From NCBI GenBank assembly GCA_019677205.1, contig JAAMXY010001363.1:1-11282 (forward strand): DNA of 11,282 nucleotides, read 5' to 3'. Shown here in pieces: positions 1-8,102 of the stretch. Source of the DNA: Pinguiococcus pyrenoidosus. Lineage: Eukaryota; Sar; Pinguiophyceae; Pinguiochrysidales; Pinguiochrysidaceae. The notes under the pieces were generated by a model. It saw nothing but the letters and a program-made list of their open reading frames with translations, was not told the DNA's origin and made no database searches. Both the position numbers and the translations under genes were made by a program. Within the stretch, counting starts at the first letter, position 1. Each line of letters starts with the position of its first letter.

Positions 1-3000
1 GCGGAAGTTCTCACCGTCGTCGGCGCGGAGCAGAACTACACCCTTCCCTTCTCGGCGAGTGCCGCCTTCGTGCCGCTGTTCCGAAAGTTCGAGACAGACC
101 GCCAGGCGCTCGGGATCAGCTCGTACGGGATCAGCGTGACCACGCTGGAGGAGGTCTTCATCCGCGTCGGAAAGGGCGAGCACGATCGGCCCGGGCAGCG
201 GCGGCACGTCCCGCACGGCCAGTCCATGCAGGTCGAGGGAGAAAGCAAGGATGGACGTGGAGACGACGACGCGCAGGAAGCTTCGGGGCTACTGCATGTC
301 AAAGAGAAGGCCTCCTTTGATCAGACCGGGGACGGGTTCTATCTGAACGATGAGGGACGGGGGGCCGAAAGCGAGATCTTCTGGACCCACTTTCGCGCCC
401 TCCTCCAGAAGCGCTTCATCTATGCCAAGAGGGATCGCAAAGCGATCCTCTTCCAGCTGGTGATACCTTCGGTTCTCACCCTCTTCGGCCTGGTCTTGCT
501 GACCTTCCGACCCCCTCTCGGCGGCGGCTCCAGAGTGCTGTACGCATCCATGTTCAACAAGGAAAAGGAAGCTGGCCACCGAAACTTCGTGCCATTCCAG
601 CCCGGCCAGACGGCGTTCGGGGAGGAGATCATGCAGCAGTTTGACCTGAGTTCGGACCATCCAGTGGGCGTGTATGGACAGGCTGTGGAAGTCACGGCGG
701 CGGGGGACCAATTCGACGGATGCGCGCAGGGACCGGAGCCTCTTGTGGACATGAGCAACTTTGTTTTGGAGACCCTGGGAGCTCCGGAGGAGCACGGCTC
801 GAGTCGGTACATGTCGATCATCATCTCGGACGAGGCCAACAGATCAAGCAGCCTGGCGTATCACGCAATGGCGAACGCGACGGGCCTTCACGCACATCCG
901 GTCGCGCTCAATCTCGTGGATGAGGCTGCCCTCAAGGTGCTCACGGGGAACCAGGACGCCAAGATTACCGTCACCACGGAACCGCTGCCGCAGACCAACA
1001 ACGAGCAGCACATCTCGGCCATGGAGGACGCTTTCACCGCCGCGACCATGATCGTGATTGCGTTTTGCTTCCTGCCTGCGTCCTACGCAATCTTCGTTGT
1101 GAAGGAGCGGGAGGTGAAGGCGAAGCACCAGCAGATCATCAGCGGCGTGTCCATCTACGCGTACTGGCTGTCGACGTTCACTTGGGATGCGGTGAGCTAC
1201 CTCCTACCCGCCGGCCTGAGCATCGCCCAGGTGTACGCCTTTCAGATCGACAACTACACGAAGAACACGGGCGCCGCGGCGACGGCCGTCATCTTCCTGC
1301 TCTACGGCCCGGCGTCCGCGGCGTTTACGTACATGCTGAGCTATGCCTTCAAGTCGCACAGCAGTGCGCAGAACGTGGTGCTGTTCTTCAACTTCATCAC
1401 GGGGCTCTGCTTGATGATCACGAGCTTCGTGCTGAACCTGCTGGAGTCGACGCAGGCGATCAACTACTACCTCAAGTACGTCTTTCGGATCTTCCCGATT
1501 TTCTGCCTTGGTGACGGCTTGGCGCAGCTCGCCGTCTGTGACGAAGGCAAGGATTGCTACGTCGTCACGAAGGAGGGCTACGAGCTCGGCAAAATGGCGG
1601 GGCCGTTCCACCTGGATGTCGTGGGTACGAACGTCGTGTATCTCATGGTCGAGATCGTCGTGTACCTCGCCATCACGCTCGGTATCGAGTACTCGCTGCA
1701 GTTCCCGATGATTCTCAGGTTCTGGCAGCGCACGCGAGACCCGCAAGACCCGCGCGGCCTGTACGAAGACGAAGACGTCGCGGCCGAGGCCAACCGCGTG
1801 CTCGATGGCGGTGCCGACGGAGACGTGGTGTGCCTCCGACAGCTTCGTAAGGTGTTTCCCACGCCGGTCGGGCCGAAGGTGGCAGTGCGGAAGCTCAGCT
1901 TCGGGATTCCGCGCGGAGAGTGCTTCGGGTTCCTGGGAATCAACGGTGCGGGAAAGTCCACCACGCTGAGCATTCTGTCGGGCGAGTTTCCTCCGACGTC
2001 GGGGACAGCGTACATCGCAGGCTTTGACATCCAGCACAACCAGGGGAAGATCCGGCGGAGAATCGGCTACTGCCCTCAGTTCGATGCCCTTCTCGAGCTC
2101 CTCACCGTGCGGGAGCACCTCGAGCTCTACGCTCGGATCAAGGGCGTTCCGGAGGGCGATCTGATGGAGCGGGTCGTCCAGGGCAAGCTGAAGCAGATGG
2201 ACCTCAACGCCTTTGCCGACAAGGCGGCCGGGTCTCTTTCCGGTGGCAACAAGCGGAAGCTGAGCGTCGCGATCGCGATGATCGGAGGCCCAAGCATCGT
2301 GTTCTTGGACGAGCCCAGCACGGGCATGGACCCCGTGGCGCGCCGCTTCATGTGGGACGTGATCAGCAACCTGTCCACGCGCGGCGGCAAATGCAGCGTC
2401 ATTCTCACCACGCATTCCATGGAGGAAGCAGAAGCGCTGTGCACCCGGATCGGCATCATGGTGAATGGAGGCTTCAAGTGCCTGGGCGGCGCGCAGCGCT
2501 TGAAGGAGCGCTTTGGCGGTGGATACGACGTGGACATCAAGTTCTCACTCTTCGAGAGGTCCGAGGTGGAAGCCGGTTGCCGCCTGCTGCGGGAGGCCGG
2601 TCTCCTGACCTACCCGGTCAGCGACGAGGACTTTGGGAGGGTGGTGGACATTCGCGCCTCGCTCCTGCACCTCGCCGAGTCTCAGGACTTGGAGACGGGC
2701 AAGGCGTCGGGCGAGAATGTCGACTTGGCGATGGACCAGATTGACCCCGTTGGACGCGGCGCAGAGATTTCTGTTCTGCTGCAGAGCGAAGGTGCCATTG
2801 ACGCCGCCGCTCTTGTTCAGTTTTGGATGGCCGAGCAGCGCCTCGCCATGATGTTTGCGTTTCTCTCGAATGGCTTCCCCATGTGGAAGCTCGTGGAGAC
2901 GAAGACGATTTTCAGCCACCGCTTCCGGATCCAGACCGGGAACGGCCTTGCCGACACCTTCGACCGCTTTGAAGACGCGAAGGTCCGGCTCTGTATTGAG

Positions 3001-3093
3001 GAGTATTCGATCGGACAGGTCTCTCTGGAGGCCATATTCAACGCCTTTGCGGCGTCCAGCGACAACCCTGAGAACGCGAGCGCAGCGGGATAG
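1..3093 (+). CDS. ABCA-subfamily ABC transporter, C-terminal half (5' end outside window)
   Basis: Full-length ABCA transporters move lipids across membranes using two TMD-NBD halves. The frame is open from base 1 (1030 residues, stop TAG 3091-3093), so the gene starts upstream; the GTG at 70 is an internal Val codon. Residues 1-60 are the tail of the first regulatory domain, ending in the family motif SYGISVTTLEEVFIRVG. The second TMD follows: one membrane segment at 149-169, a large extracytosolic loop (170-345), then segments near 350-367, 388-414, 425-450, 458-481 and 545-564, with a cysteine pair in the last loop. NBD2 is complete: Walker A GINGAGKST (646-654), Q-loop Gln693, signature LSGGNKRKLS (746-755), Walker B with Asp770/Glu771 and STGMDP, H-loop His805. 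The C-terminal regulatory domain ends with SLEAIFNAFA. All catalytic residues seen are intact and no intron is evident in 3.1 kb. Family assignment is firm; substrate and subtype are unknown. Confidence 0.95.
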   Translation, partial: AEVLTVVGAEQNYTLPFSASAAFVPLFRKFETDRQALGISSYGISVTTLEEVFIRVGKGEHDRPGQRRHVPHGQSMQVEGESKDGRGDDDAQEASGLLHVKEKASFDQTGDGFYLNDEGRGAESEIFWTHFRALLQKRFIYAKRDRKAILFQLVIPSVLTLFGLVLLTFRPPLGGGSRVLYASMFNKEKEAGHRNFVPFQPGQTAFGEEIMQQFDLSSDHPVGVYGQAVEVTAAGDQFDGCAQGPEPLVDMSNFVLETLGAPEEHGSSRYMSIIISDEANRSSSLAYHAMANATGLHAHPVALNLVDEAALKVLTGNQDAKITVTTEPLPQTNNEQHISAMEDAFTAATMIVIAFCFLPASYAIFVVKEREVKAKHQQIISGVSIYAYWLSTFTWDAVSYLLPAGLSIAQVYAFQIDNYTKNTGAAATAVIFLLYGPASAAFTYMLSYAFKSHSSAQNVVLFFNFITGLCLMITSFVLNLLESTQAINYYLKYVFRIFPIFCLGDGLAQLAVCDEGKDCYVVTKEGYELGKMAGPFHLDVVGTNVVYLMVEIVVYLAITLGIEYSLQFPMILRFWQRTRDPQDPRGLYEDEDVAAEANRVLDGGADGDVVCLRQLRKVFPTPVGPKVAVRKLSFGIPRGECFGFLGINGAGKSTTLSILSGEFPPTSGTAYIAGFDIQHNQGKIRRRIGYCPQFDALLELLTVREHLELYARIKGVPEGDLMERVVQGKLKQMDLNAFADKAAGSLSGGNKRKLSVAIAMIGGPSIVFLDEPSTGMDPVARRFMWDVISNLSTRGGKCSVILTTHSMEEAEALCTRIGIMVNGGFKCLGGAQRLKERFGGGYDVDIKFSLFERSEVEAGCRLLREAGLLTYPVSDEDFGRVVDIRASLLHLAESQDLETGKASGENVDLAMDQIDPVGRGAEISVLLQSEGAIDAAALVQFWMAEQRLAMMFAFLSNGFPMWKLVETKTIFSHRFRIQTGNGLADTFDRFEDAKVRLCIEEYSIGQVSLEAIFNAFAASSDNPENASAAG

Positions 3094-3288
3094 AGACCCA
3101 TGGCATCGAGTTGCACCGGAGCTATGCCGAACTGAACTTACGACGGATGATAGATTTGTTAGACAGCCCGCGAGATAGGAAGCGAATCAGGCGAGACTGA
3201 CTGCTACTTTTTGATTCACGGCTGCAGCTTCCACCGGGACGTCCACATCAAACACACCGAAGCACGAACACACAACAACGTGTGGTGC
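3094..3288. other. Convergent intergenic region (3' ends of both neighbours)
   Basis: This 195-bp gap separates two convergent stop codons, so it must hold both 3' UTRs and polyadenylation signals. No AATAAA is visible on either strand. A 6-bp inverted repeat (GAATCA near 3184, TGATTC near 3210) is the only structure seen and may be chance. Confidence 0.6.
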
Positions 3289-4557
3289 TCACTCGTCCGC
3301 GCGGCGTAGCCGCAACGACCGACGAGATGGAGTTCCATTCACATTGACGATGGCCGTTCCGAGTCCGGCCGAGGCCGTGACCTGCGCCGCCTTCGTCGGC
3401 GTGCTGCCCCGTGGAGCAGGCGAAGCGGTCGCCTCATTCTGAGCCGAGGCGGGCGCCGCTTGATTCTCCTTCTCTTCCGGCCGCGCGCTTGCCCCCAGCG
3501 GAGACACGACCTCGTCAGCTCCCGCCTTGGCTTTGGAGATGCTCACGCGCCTCGCTTTGCCCCGCAGCATGGTTGGAGTGGTGAGCGTCCGCAGCGGCGT
3601 GTTCTGGCCACTTCGCTTCGGCGGCGTGCCAAGCCACTGCTTCGACTTCGCAGCCCTGGGGGAGTCGAAGGAGATGCTGCGCATCATGTCGGCGAGACGC
3701 AGTCCTTCTGGACATTCTTCCGCAGGCTCTGTTCGATTCCACGCAAACGGGTCTCTCGCGTCCGGCTGCTGCTGCTGCTGCTGCTCCTTCCTCGTGTTCT
3801 TCTTCTTGGTGCTGGAGGGTGGCGGCAGGTCCCGGAGCATCTCGTCCAGACTTTGCAGCGCTTCGCGCTCCCGCTTGGCCTCAAAGTCCTGCGCAGCTGC
3901 CCGAAGGATCTGCAGCTGCCGCGCCCTGCTGTCGGGGCACTTGATCATCGAAAGCGCCAGGTCTCCCTGGCTGAAGATGTCCCGCACCACTTCCGGAGGG
4001 CTGCCTGCCAGCGTCTCGACCCGACTGCGGCAGATCCAGAACAGCGCCAGCTCCGTAGCAAAAGTCGCCGCAGCGGCGTTGGCCAAGTCATCCAGCGACG
4101 CCTTCGCGGCGTTGAGATGGCCGAGATCCATGAGCATCTGGGCCTCCTGGATGAACCGAAGGCAGCGACTCTCTTCGTCTGAGGCGATCACCTCCACTTT
4201 GGCCTCTTGCTTGACCTTAGCAAAAGCTGCGGCTTCCACGACGTCATCCTGCATGTCGACATCTCCGCGCACTTCCTCGCCTTTCTCGTGGAAAACACTG
4301 GCCACCGGCGCGTGCGCGTTGTGCGCCAGTTTGGACGAGCTGCTTTGGATGCGCTGCTTCAGCTTCTTGATGGGCGTCATGGCCTCGTACTGCCTCCGCG
4401 AACTCGTGGCAGCCAGGGACGCCAAGGACGAGGACGTCATCCAGCCCAACTGGCGGCTTCGCGGCGTCTCGTCCGAAAGCAGCGCATGGGCGTCGCTGTG
4501 AGAGCTTTGGGAGTTCAGCCAGCGCTCCAGGCGCTTCACGCGCTCGACCGGAAGCAT
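3289..4557 (-). CDS. KEN-box and CDK-site-rich protein, probable cell-cycle regulated protein (weakly CKAP2-like)
   Basis: Single-exon gene, 422 residues from the ATG at 4557. The frame stays open to 4617, but that codon is TTG; the ATG at 4557 has A at -3 (AAAAGATG) and is preferred. No enzyme motif is visible. Residues about 126-206 form a helical, TPR-like stretch (AQMLMDLGHLNAAKASLDDL, then FWICRSRVE) loosely recalling the C-terminal domain of the mitotic protein CKAP2; this resemblance is weak. A six-Gln tract (six CAG, 3766-3783) follows a Lys-rich patch. The last 125 residues look disordered and hold nine S/T-P sites. Five sites in the protein match full S/T-P-x-K/R CDK consensus: Thr61, Thr311, Thr320, Thr386 and Thr409. 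A KEN box (363-365) is followed by QAAP. Together these suggest a CDK substrate degraded by APC/C, perhaps spindle- or chromatin-associated given the basic C-terminus. That role is inference; the molecular function is unknown. Confidence 0.8.
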   Translation of the reverse strand: MLPVERVKRLERWLNSQSSHSDAHALLSDETPRSRQLGWMTSSSLASLAATSSRRQYEAMTPIKKLKQRIQSSSSKLAHNAHAPVASVFHEKGEEVRGDVDMQDDVVEAAAFAKVKQEAKVEVIASDEESRCLRFIQEAQMLMDLGHLNAAKASLDDLANAAAATFATELALFWICRSRVETLAGSPPEVVRDIFSQGDLALSMIKCPDSRARQLQILRAAAQDFEAKREREALQSLDEMLRDLPPPSSTKKKNTRKEQQQQQQPDARDPFAWNRTEPAEECPEGLRLADMMRSISFDSPRAAKSKQWLGTPPKRSGQNTPLRTLTTPTMLRGKARRVSISKAKAGADEVVSPLGASARPEEKENQAAPASAQNEATASPAPRGSTPTKAAQVTASAGLGTAIVNVNGTPSRRSLRLRRADE

Positions 4558-4800
4558 CTTTTCTCTTGATGAAGCGTGGGCTTCTTCGCGTAAGAGTTTA
4601 AAGAAAAGCTGACGCAAGGTCGAGGAAAGAGAGAGCGGTGGCGCCGTAACAATGGCTTAACCAAAGCGGTGGGAGAGCGGCGCAACCGGGAGGTCCGAAA
4701 ATGGCGCGAGTTTTTCAACGGTTCTTTCCATTTGGAAATTGGCGGAATACAGCACACCCATTGGTCCATAGCATATTTTGAAAATATTGAAATCTAGCTG
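4558..4800 (-). promoter_or_regulatory. Upstream region of the KEN/CDK-site gene with CCAAT boxes, AACGG core and CGCCATTTTCG element
   Basis: Read on the minus strand toward the ATG at 4557, this region holds two forward CCAAT boxes (4760-4764 and 4738-4742), a palindrome TTTCCA-TT-TGGAAA (4725-4738), an AACGG Myb/MSA-type core on the plus strand (4717-4721) and the 11-mer CGCCATTTTCG (4696-4706). The CCATTTT part fits a pyrimidine-rich initiator, which would give a 5' UTR of about 140 nt with no upstream ATG. The sites are seen; their function is inferred from motif knowledge in animals and plants. Confidence 0.45.
4773..4787. repeat. AT-rich palindrome ATATTTT-G-AAAATAT
   Basis: Seven-base perfect arms around a single G form a 15-bp near-palindrome, about 220 bp upstream of the minus-strand ATG and immediately before the G-run array. 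It includes TTTGAA. It could be a protein-binding site or simply AT-rich promoter DNA. Confidence 0.5.
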
Positions 4801-4817
4801 TGGTCCTATCTTCATCC

Positions 4818-4926
4818 CTGGGATTCTGGGATTCTGGGATTTCTGGGATTTCTGGGATTTCTGGGATTTCTGGGATTTCTGGGATTTCTGGTTTCTGGGT
4901 CTTCTGGTTTCTGGGTCTTCTGGTTT
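4818..4926 (+). repeat. Tandem array of G-run units (CTGGGATT(T), then 16-bp units)
   Basis: Direct reading gives two 8-bp units CTGGGATT (4818-4833), six exact 9-bp units CTGGGATTT (4834-4887), two exact 16-bp units CTGGTTTCTGGGTCTT (4888-4919) and the start of a third. The plus strand carries ten GGG runs, the first eight separated by 5-6 nt, a pattern that could allow a G-quadruplex. The 16-bp unit looks like a mutated and re-amplified pair of the short unit. A reading frame through it gives a Ser-Gly-Ile repeat, but nothing supports it as protein. Confidence 0.95.
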
Positions 4927-5615
4927 GTGCGCCGATCGGAGGGTCGGAGGCTGAGATGCCTGGACCCACCCACTTCCAGACGCTCTTGGGAAGCTGGGCT
5001 GAGGCTCACCAACTCAGACAGGCTTTGCTACTGGGGGTCTGGAATCCATGCCATGGCTGGCTGGCAGGGGATGCTCGCCTTCCTTTCGCTCGCTCGTCTA
5101 TCCGGGAAGTCAGCAGGTCCCTGCGTGGCGCCTCTCGTTTTGGCAAGCTCGCAGACTCGATCGAGCATAAAGAAGCTCGGCGAAGATGGGCGTAACGGAC
5201 GCGTCCGGCGCCTCGAAGGAACAATCCAGGACTGGATCTTATGGCGTTAGCAGTTTGTGGATGGATTTCATATCAAGGCCGTTTTTACGATAGTCTACCA
5301 TATCATATTCAATTCTATGAGCAAACGCAGCGTGTTCCCGCAAGCGAATTCTGTGAGGTTTGCGTTCTGTTGATTGGCGGCGGGAGCTCAAGAGCAGCTC
5401 CGATTGGACGTTTCCCTCGGGCCGAGGCCGCAGCGGATTTTGAACAGCAGAAACTCGGTGGCCGTCCCAGAGATTACTGAAACGCCTGCACAGCATCCTA
5501 GGCGGGCTGACTTGCTGGGCCGTCTGGGGCGCCAGGCCGGGAAATCTCGGCCGCTTTCTTTGCGCGCACACAGCGCCGCTCTCAGGCCCGCGCCGGTCGC
5601 TTCGCTCGTCAGCTG
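4927..5615 (+). promoter_or_regulatory. Gene-free stretch; probable promoter and 5' UTR of the quasi-RRM gene
   Basis: No frame on either strand gives a protein I recognise or a convincing splice chain. Features seen are an AT-rich patch at about 5265-5325 inside GC-rich DNA and two inverted CCAAT boxes (ATTGG at 5373-5377 and 5403-5407), 30 bp apart and about 210-240 bp before the ATG at 5616. That spacing is about three helical turns, as often seen for paired NF-Y sites. The frame of the ATG at 5616 is closed upstream by a TGA at 5508-5510 with no other Met between. Promoter function is inferred. Confidence 0.4.
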
Positions 5616-7763
5616 ATGGACGGCTCCGGCTTGTACCTGGGAGAGATCCTCCCCGGGGCGTCGCATCCACTAGGCGACGCAGGCCAAGGTAACTGCCTTC
5701 CGCCGCCGCTCCGGACTCGTGGACGAGAGAAGTCCATGGCGCCAGAAATGCGCGTGGACCGGACGCCACAGTCGGTGAAAGGGGACTGAAGCGCGCGTTT
5801 GAGATGGCGGGGCATGCACAGACGCGGAGAGATGGGGCGTGAGAGCGCTGTGGCGCTCAAAGGACCTTCGGTTGCCGCGAAACTGCGCGTAGAAGCGCAG
5901 AACTCGGCCCGGGTGGAATGAAGCTGACCACTCTTGAGATGCCCCGCGCCCAGCTTTCTCTGTGAGGAGATTGGCCGAGCCGGACATGCTAACTTTGCGC
6001 CGCTGTTGCGCTCTGCCCAGGCTCCTACACGGGATCCATGTCGCCGCTGCCGATCGGCTCGTTGGGAGGTCTCCGAGGTGTGGAGGACATGGGCGGGATT
6101 TCGATCACAGATCACTACAGGTGCGGCTTCAGCCCGGAGAGTGGAAACGAGCTGAGCAGGAGCCGCGGTGACGACCTCCAGGCTTCGGCGGCGACGTGCG
6201 AGGCATCGGGCGGGTGGAGAAGCAACACCACCGGACCTTATGCAGCTCACCTAATCAGCCTGCCCCATGTCCTAGGCTGGGATTGCACACCTCGCCGCAG
6301 CACACTCCCGTGGCGCCGCCAGGGATTGGCAGCGCTTTAGACGGGTCGGGTGGCGTCGTGGCGGTCACGCGATCCATCTCGCCGCAGCCACCGCCCATCT
6401 CGGGCTTTCATTCTGTCCTCGATGCGGAAACCACTCCTCCGCCGCCGCCGCAGTTGGCCCAGGGGAATTCGCTTGACGCGGTACGTCTCTCCGTCCTTGC
6501 GACGAGGCGGACCACAGAACACCTCAGCTTGGCATCTGATGTGTGCTGGCCTCTGCAGATTTTGGGCCCTTTTCCCTGCGTTCGCATGCGCGGCATCCCG
6601 TACGAAGCGACGATGCAGGACATCGTGACCTTCTTTCGCCGCGACAACAGGGACGGGGGCATCGTGGATGTGGTCTTGCCGACACATCCTTCGGGGAAGG
6701 CCTCGGGGGAGGCGTTCGTTCTCTTTGCGAATCGAGCGGATACTGAGGTGCGTCTTCTCGCAGCTTCTTCCTCGAAGCCTGCCGGTGGCTTTGCCTTTAC
6801 CTGTGAGGCTCCCGTTGTCTTGTCTTCTCCCTGCTCCTGCCGTCCATCAACGCCTGTAATCCTGATCCGACGCAGAGGGCATTGGCGATGGATCGTCAGA
6901 AATTGGGTCGTCGGTATATCGAGATTTTTCAAGCACCGCGGGATATCTACTACGGCGCCATCGGCAGGATGCTGGACACAGACTCCGGCGTGAAGACTGG
7001 GATGGCCACAGGTAGGGGCTTTGATCTCACGACGTCTCCGCTTTCGCAAAAATGCTCTCATGCCAGAGATGCGTCGTCGGAACGTAGGATCCTTCATGAC
7101 GCCACCACCAGTGGCGGCCTTGAGCCACGACGGACCGGGGCCTCTCGTCCCCGTGGCTAGTCCCGCTCTCCGCTCTGACAGTCAGGTACGATGCGAGCGC
7201 TCTTTTGTTTTCTCAATCCATCTCTCTATCTTTCCACCCTTGACGGTGCGCCCGTCGCTCAACTCGCCTCCTGGTCGTTCTAGGGCCGACGGGGCGGCAG
7301 GGATCTTCCTAGCTACGGCGCCAAGGCCGGCAGCAATTCCGCTCGGGCTTCCCCTGGAGATCGCGGAAATCCGATCAGGCGCTCCTCGGGAACACCGTAA
7401 GTCCTTCCTCCCTCATGGGTGTCGCACATTGGCCTTTTTTGCGTCTACGTTGTGCGCAGCCCGTGGGCTTCGCCTCGCTAACCCGGCGCTGGCCACAGGG
7501 TGTTGCGGATGCGCGGCCTGCCGTTCTCGGCGACACGACAGGACGTCCTCAACTTCTTCGGGGGCCTCGAGGTGATCGAGGATAGCATCAAATTTGCCAC
7601 GCGCAGCGACGGTCGGGTGACGGGAGAGGCCTACGTGGAGTTTGATAGTGGGGCGACCGCGACAGAGGCGCTGAAGAGGGATCGCGGTATGATGGGATCT
7701 CGCTACGTTGAACTCTTCCAGAGCTCGCGGCAAGAGGCCGCCGGCAAGAAGGGCGTGCATTGA
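5616..7763 (+). CDS. Two-quasi-RRM RNA-binding protein, hnRNP F/H / GRSF1 / ESRP type (8 exons)
   Basis: Proposed exons: 5616-5688, 6021-6120, 6276-6480, 6559-6747, 6876-7011, 7067-7185, 7284-7396, 7499-7763. All junctions are GT-AG, phases match, and they sum to 1200 nt (399 residues). Quasi-RRM 1 is at about 131-210: VRMRGIPYEA, then GKASGEAFVLF, ending RRYIEIFQA. Quasi-RRM 2 is at about 313-388: VLRMRGLPFSATRQDV, then GRVTGEAYVEF, ending SRYVELFQS. The RMRG(I/L)P and RY(I/V)E(I/L)F signatures are typical of hnRNP F/H, whose domains bind G-tract RNA in splicing control. The N-terminus is Pro/Ser/Gly-rich with a five-Pro run; the linker is Arg/Gly/Ser-rich. Exons 4-8 are firm because domain sequence crosses their junctions. 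Exons 1-3 rest on frame continuity alone; starting at the ATG at 6038 (369 residues) is the alternative. The stop is followed by two more in-frame stops (TGATAGTAG). Confidence 0.85.
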
Positions 7764-8102
7764 TAGTAGCTTTAGGGTGCAATACTGCATAAAAGCACAC
7801 CAGGACGGGCGTGTGTACATATCGGCGGATGCGAGCCTTTCGACATCGGTGACGCGGGCGCTTCCTCTTGTCTCGGTCCAGTTAAATAGTTGGACTTGGG
7901 AAGTTAGGAACCGCCGCTTGGAATCAAATTTTGCAGCAATCGAGCAGACCTAGGCCGGTTGTGTCGAGGCCTTGTCGAGGGATTACCGAAGGAGAGAAGC
8001 TTCCTCGATGACCTCTGGAGCTGTACGTGTATTTGGCGGCGTATGGTACAGGTCGCGCTGACGCCATCGCGAGGCGCGCAACGTTCAAGACAATCAAACT
8101 CT
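7764..8102. other. Convergent intergenic region between the quasi-RRM and ARL8-like genes
   Basis: This 339-bp gap lies between two convergent stops and must carry both 3' UTRs. I see no coding signal, tRNA or strong repeat. Minor structures are an imperfect hairpin around 7877-7896 (GTCCA and TGGAC arms) and a short direct repeat TGTCGAGG near 7970. No AATAAA is visible; GCATAAAAG near 7789 is the nearest A-rich candidate downstream of the plus-strand gene. Confidence 0.5.

Noticed and set aside
1204-2415. 403-residue open frame antisense to the ABCA gene
   Set aside because: It is a GC-rich shadow opposite a protein with intact ABC motifs; its composition (Arg/His/Asp-rich) resembles no family.
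3527-4501. Long plus-strand frame opposite the KEN/CDK-site gene
   Set aside because: The product has low-complexity Ser/Cys/Leu runs from antisense CAG reading, while the minus strand gives coherent helices and motifs.
4558-4617. A 20-residue N-terminal extension of the KEN/CDK-site protein
   Set aside because: The upstream codon is TTG, not ATG; the ATG at 4557 has a good context and is the first in-frame Met.
4818-4887. Interstitial telomere repeat
   Set aside because: The CTGGGATTT unit does not match TTAGGG, TTTAGGG or other known telomere repeats, and no other end-like sequence is nearby.
4800-5195. Frame encoding a Ser-Gly-Ile repeat protein
   Set aside because: It starts at GTG and its only regularity comes from the 9-bp tandem DNA repeat; no codon or family evidence.
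5241-5480. 79-residue ATG-started frame
   Set aside because: No recognisable domain, no supporting splice partners, and it overlaps promoter-like CCAAT sites; kept as non-coding.
5609-6250. 213-residue minus-strand frame over the 5' part of the quasi-RRM gene
   Set aside because: Starts at GTG, is Arg/Ser-rich with no family resemblance, and overlaps phase-consistent plus-strand exons.
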